64,000 bases of DNA. Origin: Bryopsis sp. KO-2023. Taxonomy: Eukaryota; Chlorophyta; Ulvophyceae; Bryopsidales; Bryopsidaceae. The DNA lies in contig BSYQ01000010.1 of NCBI GenBank assembly GCA_030272585.1, positions 496,001 to 560,000 of the forward strand, given 5' to 3'. This document shows positions 9,701 through 19,414 of the stretch, piece after piece. The notes under the pieces are model-generated. The model made no database searches and was not told the origin of the DNA. It saw nothing but the letters and a program-made list of their open reading frames with translations. The translations under genes were made by a program, and so were the position numbers. Position 1 is the first letter of the stretch. The number at the start of each line of letters is the position of its first letter.

Positions 9701-11581
9701 TCACTCTGTCTCCGAGTCCAAGCCCTCGAGATCCCACATCGTTCGTAGGATGTATGTCAGCCGGGATCCAAGCTCCTTGACACCGGTTTTTGAAGGGAAG
9801 GCTGCGGATTTGACCCGACACACCTGACATGGTAAGGTGAGCTGATCAGTGGTATCCGGGGATGGAAGCGATGGGAGCGGAAGAAAATCCTCCGCACGTT
9901 TGCCGAGGCGAAGATGCTCCGCGGTCATATCGAGCGGCCGGATAGTTTTATCCGCGAGCCACCGATTGATGACCCGATCCATTACATGATGATGAGGCCA
10001 GTGTGTAGGGCAAACGTAGTGTGCCCCACAACTGGTTTTTACCCCAACACCATGTTGCGTTCCCGCGCAGTAATAGCACTTCGTTCCCGCGAGTGCTGGA
10101 TCGTGCGTGCCTTTAATCTTCTTGAGCGCTGCACGCAGCTCTTTCGCGTCCTTCGCGCGTGTGCGTTTCTTCCCCCGCTTGGTGCTTTTCTCCGCGCCCT
10201 TTTTTTCCGCTTCCTTCACTTTTTCCGCATCCGCCTGAGTCGACGGCTCCCCTTTCTTGGTTCCGGCGGTTGTCTTTTTCTCCGCGTCCGCCTTCTTTTG
10301 TTTTCCCGCGTCCGCGTGTGTTTTTCCCGCGTCCGCCTTTTGTTTTTCCGCAGCCGCCTTTTTCTCCGCGTGTGTTTTCTCCGCGTCCGCTTTTTGTTTT
10401 TCCGCGGCCGCCTTTTTCTCCGCGGCTGCTTTCTTTTTCTCCGCATCCGCCTCCGCGAGTGCTTTGAGCATTGCTGCTTTGACGAGTGCTTTTGATTGTG
10501 TGTCCTCCGCGCTCAGCGGTGGTTTTGAACCTGTCGGTTCTTCCGCTATGACGTCTTCGTTGTCGTCATCGTCAAGGGAACTCTGGGGTGGTTTCGCCAA
10601 CTGCTGTGAGATATTTTCCGCTGCCCCGTCTATCCGGCTCAACCAGTCGTTCACTTGGTCCAAATTGTGCGCCTTCGTAAGGTCTACGTTTGTAATGGTT
10701 ATCTCTTTGACCTTATGCATATCGACCTGATCTTTTATCCGGCCATCCCTCACCAACTGCGCCTGCGTTTTCGCGGTGTCCAGACGTACTCCCACGAGTC
10801 CGTGTGTGAAACTCGCGAGTGACTGCGGAATGTCCATGAGGCTGGCCCGAAGCCGGTTGACCTCGACTTTGGACGCGACGAGTTCTGACATCAACACCCG
10901 GGCGGTCGTGCTGCTGCAGAAGTCGTCTCCCTTTTCCGCCTTGGCGAGAGCGGCTTTTGTGGCTGCCAACTCTTTTTGGACCGTGACGAGGTTACGGTAG
11001 CGTTTCTCCGCCTCACTGATGAGCTGCTTATTTTCCTTGTGATACCATTCGGTATCCGCCTGCGCCTTGGTGGCTGTTTTCCGGGAGAGGGCCAGATCGG
11101 TGGTCAGCTGGGTAATTTCCTTTGCTTTCGCGGAAATTTCTTGATTCCGCGCGGAAATGGTTTGATCCTTTGCGGAATTTTCTTCCTCTTTCGCGGATAA
11201 CTCTCTTTTGATGGTCTTGAGTTCCGCTTCCGCACCGCGGGCTTTCACTTGAGCATCACTCAACTGCTGTTGAAGAGCCCGGTATCGATTGGTCCAATCC
11301 GCCTCCAGCTTAGTTTTTTCCGCCGCCCTTTCCTCTTTTGCTTCCCGGAGTTCCGCCGCCAGCTCACAGATTTCCGCCTCCTGCTCATCTCTTTTTGTCA
11401 CACCCTCCTGAAGCTTCTTGTGTAATTTTTCGTAATCCGCCGCCACATTTGCATGTGATTCCACCGCCTCAGTTCCAGATTCTAAGGCTTCCGCGAGCTC
11501 CGTTTCCAAGGCCTCTGCCTTTGCTTTCCACTCATCCCTCTGCTGACGGAGTCGCTCCAAATGCTCGGATGTTCCAGACAT
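9701..11581 (-). CDS. Extra ORF of the retroelement, coiled-coil plus Cys/His cluster (626 aa)
   Basis: The longest copy of a protein not found in ordinary gypsy elements. Residues about 1-270 are heptad-rich coiled coil. A long Lys/Ala/Glu/Asp-rich repeat tract (AEKKAAAEKQKADAEK type) lies near 380-450. After it comes a basic stretch and a Cys/His group (CYYCAGTQHG...CGAHYVCPTHWPHHH) that could bind a metal. No catalytic domain is recognised. Position and coiled coil suggest a structural or nucleic-acid-binding product, but this is inference. Confidence 0.8.
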   Translation of the reverse strand: MSGTSEHLERLRQQRDEWKAKAEALETELAEALESGTEAVESHANVAADYEKLHKKLQEGVTKRDEQEAEICELAAELREAKEERAAEKTKLEADWTNRYRALQQQLSDAQVKARGAEAELKTIKRELSAKEEENSAKDQTISARNQEISAKAKEITQLTTDLALSRKTATKAQADTEWYHKENKQLISEAEKRYRNLVTVQKELAATKAALAKAEKGDDFCSSTTARVLMSELVASKVEVNRLRASLMDIPQSLASFTHGLVGVRLDTAKTQAQLVRDGRIKDQVDMHKVKEITITNVDLTKAHNLDQVNDWLSRIDGAAENISQQLAKPPQSSLDDDDNEDVIAEEPTGSKPPLSAEDTQSKALVKAAMLKALAEADAEKKKAAAEKKAAAEKQKADAEKTHAEKKAAAEKQKADAGKTHADAGKQKKADAEKKTTAGTKKGEPSTQADAEKVKEAEKKGAEKSTKRGKKRTRAKDAKELRAALKKIKGTHDPALAGTKCYYCAGTQHGVGVKTSCGAHYVCPTHWPHHHVMDRVINRWLADKTIRPLDMTAEHLRLGKRAEDFLPLPSLPSPDTTDQLTLPCQVCRVKSAAFPSKTGVKELGSRLTYILRTMWDLEGLDSETE

Positions 11582-11902
11582 TTTTATGCAAATGCTTTGA
11601 ATGTGTTGCTCTGGTGGCGGTTGCTTCTGAAGGTTCAGTGCGCTCGGCGTAAACTTTTGACGAAATAGGGCTGGAGGGTTGCAGCCTAGCTAGTTTATAC
11701 AAGTGATAGAGTCACTCACTTGTCACTGATGGAAGACTTCCTCTATTGAGTGTCGTCTCATCCAAGGTTCTAGCCCGCTTTGATATTACCCTCGCTATCT
11801 TGACTCAGCTCTCTGTAGCTCGCTCTTAGATGTATTTGATTATGGGTGAACTGATACCAACACATCAACCATCGTTCCCTTCCCCATATCAACCTGTATC
11901 AT

Positions 11903-13018
11903 CTAAAGAGGTTGTTTCCGCCGCCCTGTCCGCCTTTCTTCCCGCTTAGAGCGGATTTCCTCTTTGGTCGGCAAGCGCGTGCGGTTTCTGAGATACTCTG
12001 CCAAGATATCGCTGGCATTGGCCAGGTGGGCTTCTGGCTCCCAGGTGGCTTCCATCAAATCATAGCCCTTCCACAGAATCAAGTACTCCCGACGGTTGGG
12101 TGTGCCTCGATCCCGCAGAATACGCTCGACCTCATATTCAATGGCGCCATCCACCAACTCCCCTTCGGGAGGTTCCACCTCCCGCTCATCATCTTCTGAC
12201 AAGCGGTTGTATGCCTTCAGCTTGGAGACATGGAAGGTAGAATGAATAGTCCAATGGGGTGGTAGTTGCAGGCGATAAGCGACTGTGGATATCGCTTTGT
12301 CCACTTTGAATGGCCCGACAAACCTCCGGCGGATTTTTGGTGGGATCTTTTGTAAGGATTGCAGCGGAATAAATGTACTCCGCACCAAAACTTCATCCCC
12401 TTCTTTGAAGATTACTTCCCGCCGCCGTTTGTTCGCTTGGACACACATCCGCTCTTGTGCGGTTGCATACTGCTGCTTTGCCTGCTGCAGTTGCTCGTCC
12501 ATTCGTTTCACCATTTCGGTTGCCATTTCGGACTCTTCTTTCGCCGTTAACTTTTTCTGCACGGTAATTTGTCCCATATGCTGCCCATACAACAAGTGTG
12601 CTGGGGCATAGCCGGTTGACACATTGCGGGAGTTGTTGGCAGCAAATTCCGCTGTCGCCAAGAAATCAACCCAGCGGTCTGGATACCGCTCCACATAAGG
12701 CCGCAAAAAGTCTTCCAACACCCGAATAGTAACCTCTGACTGCCCATCTGTTTGTGGGTGGTAGGCTGTGCTCATTCGGAGTTGGGTTCCCAGAAGTGAA
12801 AATAAAGACCGCCAGAAGGAACTTGTGAATCTGGGGTCTCGATCGGAAATTATCACTTTGGGGAGGCCATAGTGTTTGTATATTTTGTCCACAAACAACT
12901 TAGCATATTCCGGGGCGGTTATTTCCTTAGTGCAGGGTGCGAAGCGAACGTACTTGGTTAACCGATCAACAAATACCGCGATGGCGGTGAACCCACGTGA
13001 CTTTGGTAAATCAGTCAC
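11903..13018 (-). CDS. Retroelement integrase core and chromodomain
   Basis: 371 codons. The retroviral-type integrase core is visible (AVFVDRLTKYVRF, ISDRDPRFTS, YHPQTDGQSEV), then the GPY-like region (RRRFVGPFKVDKAI), then a C-terminal chromodomain (VERILRDRG...WKGYD...TWEPE). This arrangement is typical of chromoviruses. It is separated from the protease-RT part by about 7.5 kb of duplicated material. Confidence 0.9.
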   Translation of the reverse strand: MTDLPKSRGFTAIAVFVDRLTKYVRFAPCTKEITAPEYAKLFVDKIYKHYGLPKVIISDRDPRFTSSFWRSLFSLLGTQLRMSTAYHPQTDGQSEVTIRVLEDFLRPYVERYPDRWVDFLATAEFAANNSRNVSTGYAPAHLLYGQHMGQITVQKKLTAKEESEMATEMVKRMDEQLQQAKQQYATAQERMCVQANKRRREVIFKEGDEVLVRSTFIPLQSLQKIPPKIRRRFVGPFKVDKAISTVAYRLQLPPHWTIHSTFHVSKLKAYNRLSEDDEREVEPPEGELVDGAIEYEVERILRDRGTPNRREYLILWKGYDLMEATWEPEAHLANASDILAEYLRNRTRLPTKEEIRSKREERRTGRRKQPL

Positions 13019-14568
13019 GAGGTCAGTGGTGATCTGTTCCCACTTTGTTGTCGGTATCGGGAGTGGATGCAGAAGCCCTTTCTGCTTCGTCGTATCAGCT
13101 TTTGTCCGCTGATTGCACTGCCTCGCCCCACTCCAGGAATAATGACTGGGGGTGATGCAGGTCGGGTAATCGGTCTATTTGCCCGCGGGAATACTGGTGG
13201 TATTGGCGGGAAACCTACCGAATCCGGGGCAAAGCCGGATGAGGTTTGGGGCGGTTGACCGAATGGAACTTGTACTTCGGCCAAGCTTGGTGGTTGTGCC
13301 ACCGTTCTGGTTCCCGCTCCCGCCATAGCAGCCACAAGAGGTGTTTGTTGAGCAGCGGATGCCATTTGTGTGGCAACTGCTGCAGCATCTTTCTTCCGCC
13401 AAAACTCAAAATTCGACGTGAACTTTGTGTCCGCTACATCCTCAAACACCTTCTTTAGCTCTTGCGCTGTTTCCGGATCTTGTAGCATTTCTTGTAGCAT
13501 TTCCCGCGGCTCTCTGCTCCTTGTTGAGCTTCTCGATCTGCTTCTCCTTGAAGACCGACTCTGACTTCTTTTCAACTCCTCCATTTCCATTTGTAATCTA
13601 GCCGCCGCTTCTTTCGCAGCCGCTGCCTCCTTTAACAAATAGGCTACTTCCGCATGATGCTGTGTTTGAAAACTTTCCGCTCTGTCTTTAGTCGCTTCAA
13701 GATCATGCTTAACACGAATGAGTTCTTTGAACTGTTTACTCTGACCCGCATCCACTAGTGCCTGGGTCTCTCTCAGTTCTTGTTGAACCGTATCCAACCC
13801 CCAAAGGGCGTCGGCATGTTGCCGGTCAAACTCTTCTTCGAGTTTCCTTCTTTGCTCATCCGTGTCCGCTACTTGTTCGGCCAATATCCGCTGAGCCTCT
13901 TTGGCTTCGTCCACCTCTTTCTGGGCGACATCACGGATATTCGCCAAGCCAGCTTCCATTTGGCTGAGCCTCCCCTTGGCTGCAGCATCCAGATCTTGTA
14001 TCCGCTCATCCAACCTTTCACTGAGCTGTCCTTCGATCTGGTGATGGCGGGACTGTAGAGTAGAGTCCAACACATCATGTACTTGGGAAGCCATGCTTGA
14101 ACAAGCTCCCTCCATCCGACTATCAAGGTGCTCGGCGACCTGGGCTGTCCGCTGGGCAGCCTCCTCGGACAATTGGCTGTATAACCGCTCTTGCGATTCA
14201 TGGAGATCGCGCTCCTGCAGGCCATCGTTGTGCACGTGCAGGGTCTGGTTATGCACGTTTACTTGGCTCTGTTGCAGGTGCTGCGTTTGTTGATTGATGA
14301 AGACTCCTGGTTCTTCCTCCATCTCCTCATCAAACTCCGGGCCAATGTCCGCTTCCTCATCGCCTGCTTCCTCCACCATGTCCGGGTGTGCGGGGATACC
14401 GTATGCCTGTAATGGCCGGTCCATTTCTGCCTGTATTGGCAGTCCGACAGCAGGTAATTCCTGGGCGACGATCAGCGGATATAGCGGCGGGCCATCTGGG
14501 GCGTCGCGCTCTTGCTGATTGTCTTCGATACCGTATTCCAGGTATAGCTGCTCGTCGTGTCCGCTCAT
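13015..14568 (-). CDS. Retroelement 5' ORF, coiled-coil gag-like part
   Basis: 517 codons starting MSGHDEQLYLEYG, the first frame after the right LTR. It has an acidic N terminus, then long coiled-coil heptads (about residues 110-330), an SR-rich stretch, and a helical segment EMLQEMLQDPETAQELKKV. In position it is the gag N-terminal part of the element. Its C-terminal sequence recurs inverted at 7208-7735. Confidence 0.8.
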   Translation of the reverse strand: MSGHDEQLYLEYGIEDNQQERDAPDGPPLYPLIVAQELPAVGLPIQAEMDRPLQAYGIPAHPDMVEEAGDEEADIGPEFDEEMEEEPGVFINQQTQHLQQSQVNVHNQTLHVHNDGLQERDLHESQERLYSQLSEEAAQRTAQVAEHLDSRMEGACSSMASQVHDVLDSTLQSRHHQIEGQLSERLDERIQDLDAAAKGRLSQMEAGLANIRDVAQKEVDEAKEAQRILAEQVADTDEQRRKLEEEFDRQHADALWGLDTVQQELRETQALVDAGQSKQFKELIRVKHDLEATKDRAESFQTQHHAEVAYLLKEAAAAKEAAARLQMEMEELKRSQSRSSRRSRSRSSTRSREPREMLQEMLQDPETAQELKKVFEDVADTKFTSNFEFWRKKDAAAVATQMASAAQQTPLVAAMAGAGTRTVAQPPSLAEVQVPFGQPPQTSSGFAPDSVGFPPIPPVFPRANRPITRPASPPVIIPGVGRGSAISGQKLIRRSRKGFCIHSRYRQQSGNRSPLTS

Positions 14569-15049
14569 GGTGGATGTCTTGATTCGTCGGCGGTAGAATC
14601 ACGTGTCCGTTTGGTGGATTCCGTTGGCGGGTAATCCACGTGACTAATTGGTCACTCTTTGTCAGCGGTTTCTGGCAGCGGTTTCTGGCACGTAATTTCT
14701 GGCGGAAACGTATTCGTCCGCAGAAACGTCCGCTGGCAGACTCGTTTTGTCCGCTCTGCGGTAACCGCGTGCAGTGTCGACAACTCTCCGACAAACGGAA
14801 GTACTACTACGCCGTGCTGTGGTCGTAGCGTCCAAGGATCTATAGATCCTGTGATTTTGGGAGGGATGATCGAGCGCAGCAACGTGCGTTCTCTTTCGTC
14901 CAGCGTTTGGTTGGTGCGCAGCAACACGAAGTAGGTTCCAGACACGAGGGGAAACCTTCTTCGACCTAGCCGACCCTGATCTTTTGCACCTCGACTGCAA
15001 AATCTCCTGTCGATCTCTTCCACTAAGTAGACTCGACTTGCAGGTAGGG

Positions 15050-15068
15050 TGCTTCGGCTCCGAAACCA
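15050..15068 (-). other. Primer-binding-site candidate
   Basis: On the minus strand the sequence TGGTTTCGGAGC starts two bases inside the right LTR. Its form resembles the TGGTATCAGAGC initiator-Met-type site of plant elements, with differences. Confidence 0.5.
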
Positions 15069-15070
15069 GT

Positions 15071-15244
15071 TGTTAGGTCCCTGTAGGTTTTAGTGAGTCG
15101 TTGCTGAAGTTGAGACTGGGGTCACACACTTTCACAAACCAGAGAATTAATTTTACAAGGTGTTCTCTCTGAACTTAACCCCCTAGAACCCGTACTAACC
15201 CGTACTACACACTCGTACTGCAAAATGAGTGCGACAACGTATCA
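15071..15244 (-). repeat. LTR (right copy; 5' LTR in element orientation)
   Basis: 174 bp and apparently identical to the left LTR. The outer flank TCGAA (15245-15249) matches the left target duplication. Confidence 0.95.
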
Positions 15245-15679
15245 TCGAAAGTACTATAATCACAAAACCAAAAACAAAGAAACATCTACCTGTTGAATTC
15301 ACATTCGTAGATTGTAAAAAGTACGACCCCTGTTCCAACCAAAGTCCCTTCAAATACCGCAACCCACAGTCCTAACCATACTAGGGATCCGATGCCGACA
15401 TGTCGGTCATCGATCAAACCGATCTCCGATCAAGATCGGCACCTGCGATTTCCGATCAAATCGATCATCGATCAGATCGGTCCGATCAAACCGATCACCG
15501 ATCAAAATCGGACCGATCACAAAAATCGGTCCGACTTTTCCGATCAAAATCGGCCGATCACCCAATTCTGCCTCGGAAACCAGATCGGATCGGGATCGGG
15601 ATCGGCGTTTTCCGATCAGATCGGATCTGCCGATCACCCACCGATCCCGATCCGATCATGATCGGAAATCGGGTGACGC

Positions 15680-15795
15680 ACAAAGTAACCCCCGCAGGGT
15701 CCCCAGAACCCAAGGGAACCGAGTGGGATTCGAACACCATACCGCACGATGCCGAGTCATCTACACTGAGCGCTAAGCCAAGTGGACCACGATGA
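15680..15795 (-). other. tRNA-derived segment in left arm of fold-back element
   Basis: On the minus strand it contains an A-box-like TTGGCTTAGCGCTCAGTG and a B-box-like TGTTCGAATCCCA at normal tRNA spacing. The T stem pairs poorly, so it is a tRNA-like remnant rather than a tRNA gene. Its mirror copy lies in the right arm. Confidence 0.5.
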
Positions 15796-15882
15796 TTCTG
15801 TGGTTGTTGCAATAATATACCCTAATTTCACAGAATTACAAACAGATTAAGGTATATGATCGCAACAGCCACGAAATCATCG

Positions 15883-15960
15883 TGGTCCACTTGGCTTAGT
15901 GCTCAGTGTAGATGACTCGGCATCGTGCGGTATGGTGTTCGAATCCCACTCGGTTCCCTT
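15883..15960 (+). other. tRNA-derived segment in right arm of fold-back element
   Basis: Near-identical inverted partner of the left-arm segment, with A-box-like TTGGCTTAGTGCTCAGTG and B-box-like GTTCGAATCCC. The two copies face each other, as expected of fold-back arms. Confidence 0.5.
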
Positions 15961-16450
15961 GGGTTCTGGGGACCTTGCGGGGGTTACTTTGTGCGTCACC
16001 CGATTTCCGATCATGATCGGATCGGGATCGGTGGGTGATCGGCAGATCCGATCTGATCGGAAATTTACCAAATTCACCGACTTCGCGCCTTTCATACCGA
16101 TCATGATCGGTTCTCCCCGATCATTGTACCGATCAAAAAAAAAACGCCGACTTTGATCGGCCGACTATTCCGATCACAGCTCCGCGCCTTGATCGGATCG
16201 GGATCGGGATCGGCCGACGCCGTTCTTTGATCGGATCGGTCGCCGATCTCGATTAATCGGTCCGATCAAGACACCGATCACCGATGATCGGCACCGATCA
16301 TGATCGGTAAAAAAAAAAAAAAAAAAAACCGATTATTTTTGTATCACCCTATAATAGACATTAGTGAAAATCCGATCCCGATCCGACCCCGTTTAGACCT
16401 ATTTTTAGCAGGCCGATCATTGCCTATCATATCCCTAGTATGGTCCTAAC

Positions 16451-17682
16451 TGTACAAACTGCCAGCAGCTTCCCAACTTAATAACCCCTTCCTTCCAAAG
16501 ACAAAGAATTCAAAAAGAATGGCCAAAAAACGAAACTGACAGGATGCTCCAGACCTTCTTCACAAACATCTCCCACACTCCAATAATTTCTAAAAATAGC
16601 TCTCAATCAACCAATCATTGAATGTTGAAGCCCCGGCTGGCTGTCTGTTGAGTTGCAGACCATCTAGAACGTTAGGAGACCTTGATCTCACCCTGTGTGC
16701 TAGGCACACGTCTGGCACACTTACTGTTGGAATTCTGTGGACCTAAGGGAACTTGCACTTGGATCTAGCATGACAAATCGGCTCTGTTTAGATATAAAAA
16801 GACGGGGATTCCACTTGTAACTACTCAATATCCTTGCACTGATACGAACTTGCGTTCGTATCCTCGTCTCACTACACCCCTGGGTCGACACTGTCGTTGA
16901 GTGGCTTCAACGAGGGACACGCTGTCGTTGGGATGACAACGAGCTAAAATGCGGCGAATCGGCATGTGGCGGTTGGGGCTGCAACAAGATCGATCACGTA
17001 ATGGTCCCATCACATGAGAAAAGTTCAGTTCCAAGCAGTCCGTCTTTCGACCAAAAAAAGCGTATTTCCCGTTTGGACGCTTTGGGGAAAATATTGGCAA
17101 GCTTGGTGCTTCGCCAAGTCGATTTTCTATCTTTGGTGCAGGATAGAATCGCGCAAAAATTCTACGATCGTCGAAATACTTGTTCTGGCTTCCCCTTGTT
17201 TCCGACATTTTGGTGAGCTATTTTCGAATTTCAAATTGCTTTTGGGAAGATTGGTCCATTTCCATCCTCTGTGAAATAGAATGGCTGGATTGCCTTTTGA
17301 GTGGAGCCTTCATAGGACATCATCCCATTGAGCAACAGTGGTTTATGGGGGGGATTTTTTCCATGCATTTCATATTTCACTGAAATTCAATTCCATTTGA
17401 TGTGTTTGATTTTCAACGATGTGAATTAGATTCGTTCAATTTTCAATAGATATATTGTTCGAAATCCACATCACTGAAATCCCGTACAGGATGCATATAG
17501 CCACCAAAAAAAAATGGAGGAAAATATAATGTCAAAAAACAAAGGTTTCGATATGTATTGTCTTAAGATCAATCCTTCTGGATGTCGAAATTAAGCTTTT
17601 TCAACTTGGAAAAAAAATCGATGACTGCTGGTTCATTACCTAATATGTTTTTTTTTTTGGAGGGTTCTCCAAGTAGAATACA
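16451..17682. other. Spacer upstream of the 11-exon gene
   Basis: No gene is firmly supported. About 16725-16880 looks promoter- or LTR-like, starting TGTTGGAATTC with a TATAAAAAG box at about 16794, but no partner or target duplication was found. An open minus-strand frame (16825-17208) lacks family support. The stretch from 17400 is AT-rich and should contain the promoter of the downstream gene. Confidence 0.4.
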
Positions 17683-19353
17683 ATGTCAGGAAAATGCCTG
17701 GATGCTGAAAAAACCAACGAATACCTGAAGAATATTATCATGCAGGTATGGCACGGTGAATCCATCACGAAATCAGTTGAGGTCACACTTTCCCCCCTTA
17801 CCATTGAGGATTCATTACTTCATGTTGTACTGGGGACATGGAAAGTGTGATATGAGTGTGAAATTTCAAAAAAGCTGCCATTTTTAGGACGCTAAATGTT
17901 TTTTTCATTTTATTTTTTTCTATGGAGAGCCTGGCATGTGAAAATCCTGTTCAGGAAAATCTCAATGTAATTTTCATATGTGAGCACCAAATTTTAGTAT
18001 GGAAGCATCCCAAAAACACTGCAAATGAAATCCTTCAACACTGCGCGACTCAGTGAAAAAGCTATTGATGAATTGAAAAACCAGTATGCTTTTTTACATG
18101 GTGAAATTGTGTGTTTGTGAAATTACAATAGGGTAATGGAGATCAGGCCATCGTGGAAGTCATGTTGAAGGGGTGGATTGAGCATGTGTGGAAAGAGCAT
18201 GGGGGTTCATGCATTAGTCAGGTACGAGTTTTATAAAAATCACACTTTTTTTTCCACACATTCTTTGGACAAATACATACAATGTTTACCCTCGCCCCCC
18301 CCCCAAAAAAAAAACCAAAAACAAAAAAACTGTCAGTGTTACTGATTTCTTGCTAGGTCCTTTCACATTTTTCCGAGATGCACACCCTGCAGTATTTGAT
18401 GTCGATTTTAAAATTCTTGACACAATCTGATCATGAACAGAAGAATTTCTTAAAAGGATGAGTAGGAGTGCATCCCGTTTCTGTCTGAAATTTCTGAGGT
18501 TTTTTCTTTTTCTGCAGCACAGGCATTGATTTGATTTCGATTTGATTTTACTTTATTTTATTTTGATTCTGATTTGATTTTGATTCCATGTTGATAATGA
18601 TGTTCATATCCAGATTGTAAAATCCATCTTGGCATTGGCCAAGGAGGAGATAATTCCGGAAGACTGCTCGAGGCGGATGAATGTTTACCTCATGGGCTTG
18701 GACTGGGATTTTGCAGGTGAGCATCTTTCCCTTTTAAAAAAAGCATCATAAAAATCATTAAACTAAAAAAAAAATCAATGTGGAATTTTTGAGTGATTCA
18801 GAATGTTTTTTTTTTGCAACGGAGTCTTTTTCGTGTGGGGAGAATCTGAGTTTTGACTTGGGAGTTTGGGTTTGTCAGCTCATTCAGGGCCTGCCAAGGA
18901 TTCAGCCGTTGAGAGGGAGGATCCTGGCGAGGTGACAAAGTCAATCTTCTTCAACTGGATCTTTATGTCTGACATTTTTTTCTTATTATTTTCGCCCTCT
19001 CGATGGGTTCTTTTTCTTTTTATTCTTTTTTCTGTGTGTAAGACTTCAACTTTTTTGTTTCAAGGTGGGCGGGGTTTGCAAGGGGTATTATTTCGCTTTT
19101 AGTCATCGCCCGTTTCTATGATTGATTGTGACTTTTTTTAGGCGGTGAACCCTAGCTCGCAGAGAAGTGATTTGGACATTGGGCAAAATGGCGAAGCAAC
19201 CGCCAGGCTGGGAAGCAATCAAGGCGATCCGCCTCTATCTTGCAGGGCGCACAAGACTGCAGGGAAGGGTGAGTTCAACAAGATAATTGTAATATGATGC
19301 GCAGTTCTGGGTTTCAACAAAAAAAGAGAAAAAGGAAAAACAAGAGACCATTC

Positions 19354-19414
<61 letters not shown>

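Larger units (their letters stand above)
1272..15244 (-). mobile_element. Ty3/gypsy LTR retroelement with chromodomain (mosaic, broken)
   Basis: The element is bounded by direct 174-bp LTRs (TG...CA ends) and a 5-bp target duplication TCGAA at 1267-1271 and 15245-15249. Internal parts read on the minus strand and include a zinc-knuckle gag segment, protease-reverse transcriptase-RNase H, integrase with chromodomain, and copies of an extra coiled-coil ORF. The order is not that of a simple gypsy element. Several blocks are duplicated and one is inverted, giving roughly half a dozen rearrangement junctions, so it is a broken mosaic rather than an intact element. The two LTRs look identical by eye, so the last insertion was probably recent. 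The chromodomain after integrase places it among chromoviruses. Confidence 0.93.
15377..16442. mobile_element. hAT-like fold-back (non-autonomous) element
   Basis: Terminal inverted repeats CATACTAGGGAT / ATCCCTAGTATG are flanked by a perfect 8-bp target duplication GTCCTAAC (15369-15376, 16443-16450). An 8-bp duplication is the hAT hallmark. The 1066 bp form two long inverted arms around a short centre near 15835-15850. The arms are built from dozens of GATCGG/CCGATC hexamers and each carries a tRNA-like segment. No transposase frame exists, so mobility would depend on an autonomous hAT element elsewhere. The large palindrome may be unstable. Confidence 0.85.

Noticed and set aside
1426-14828. 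Many long plus-strand open frames opposite the retroelement (for example Pro/Arg- or Phe/Ser/Ala-rich frames at 6225-6842 and 9914-10495)
   Set aside because: They are antisense readings of the Lys/Ala/Glu-repeat and coiled-coil frames on the minus strand and have no domain content of their own.
15680-15960. Two functional tRNA genes
   Set aside because: The B-box region does not form a proper T stem, acceptor stems are absent, and both copies are part of the fold-back arms.
16725-16880. Possible solo LTR: TGTTGGAATTC start with a TATAAAAAG box
   Set aside because: No matching second end, no target duplication and no second copy in the window. It may equally be an ordinary promoter.
16825-17208. 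Minus-strand open frame of 127 codons starting MSETRGSQNKYFDD
   Set aside because: No recognised domain and no splice partner found; kept only as spacer.
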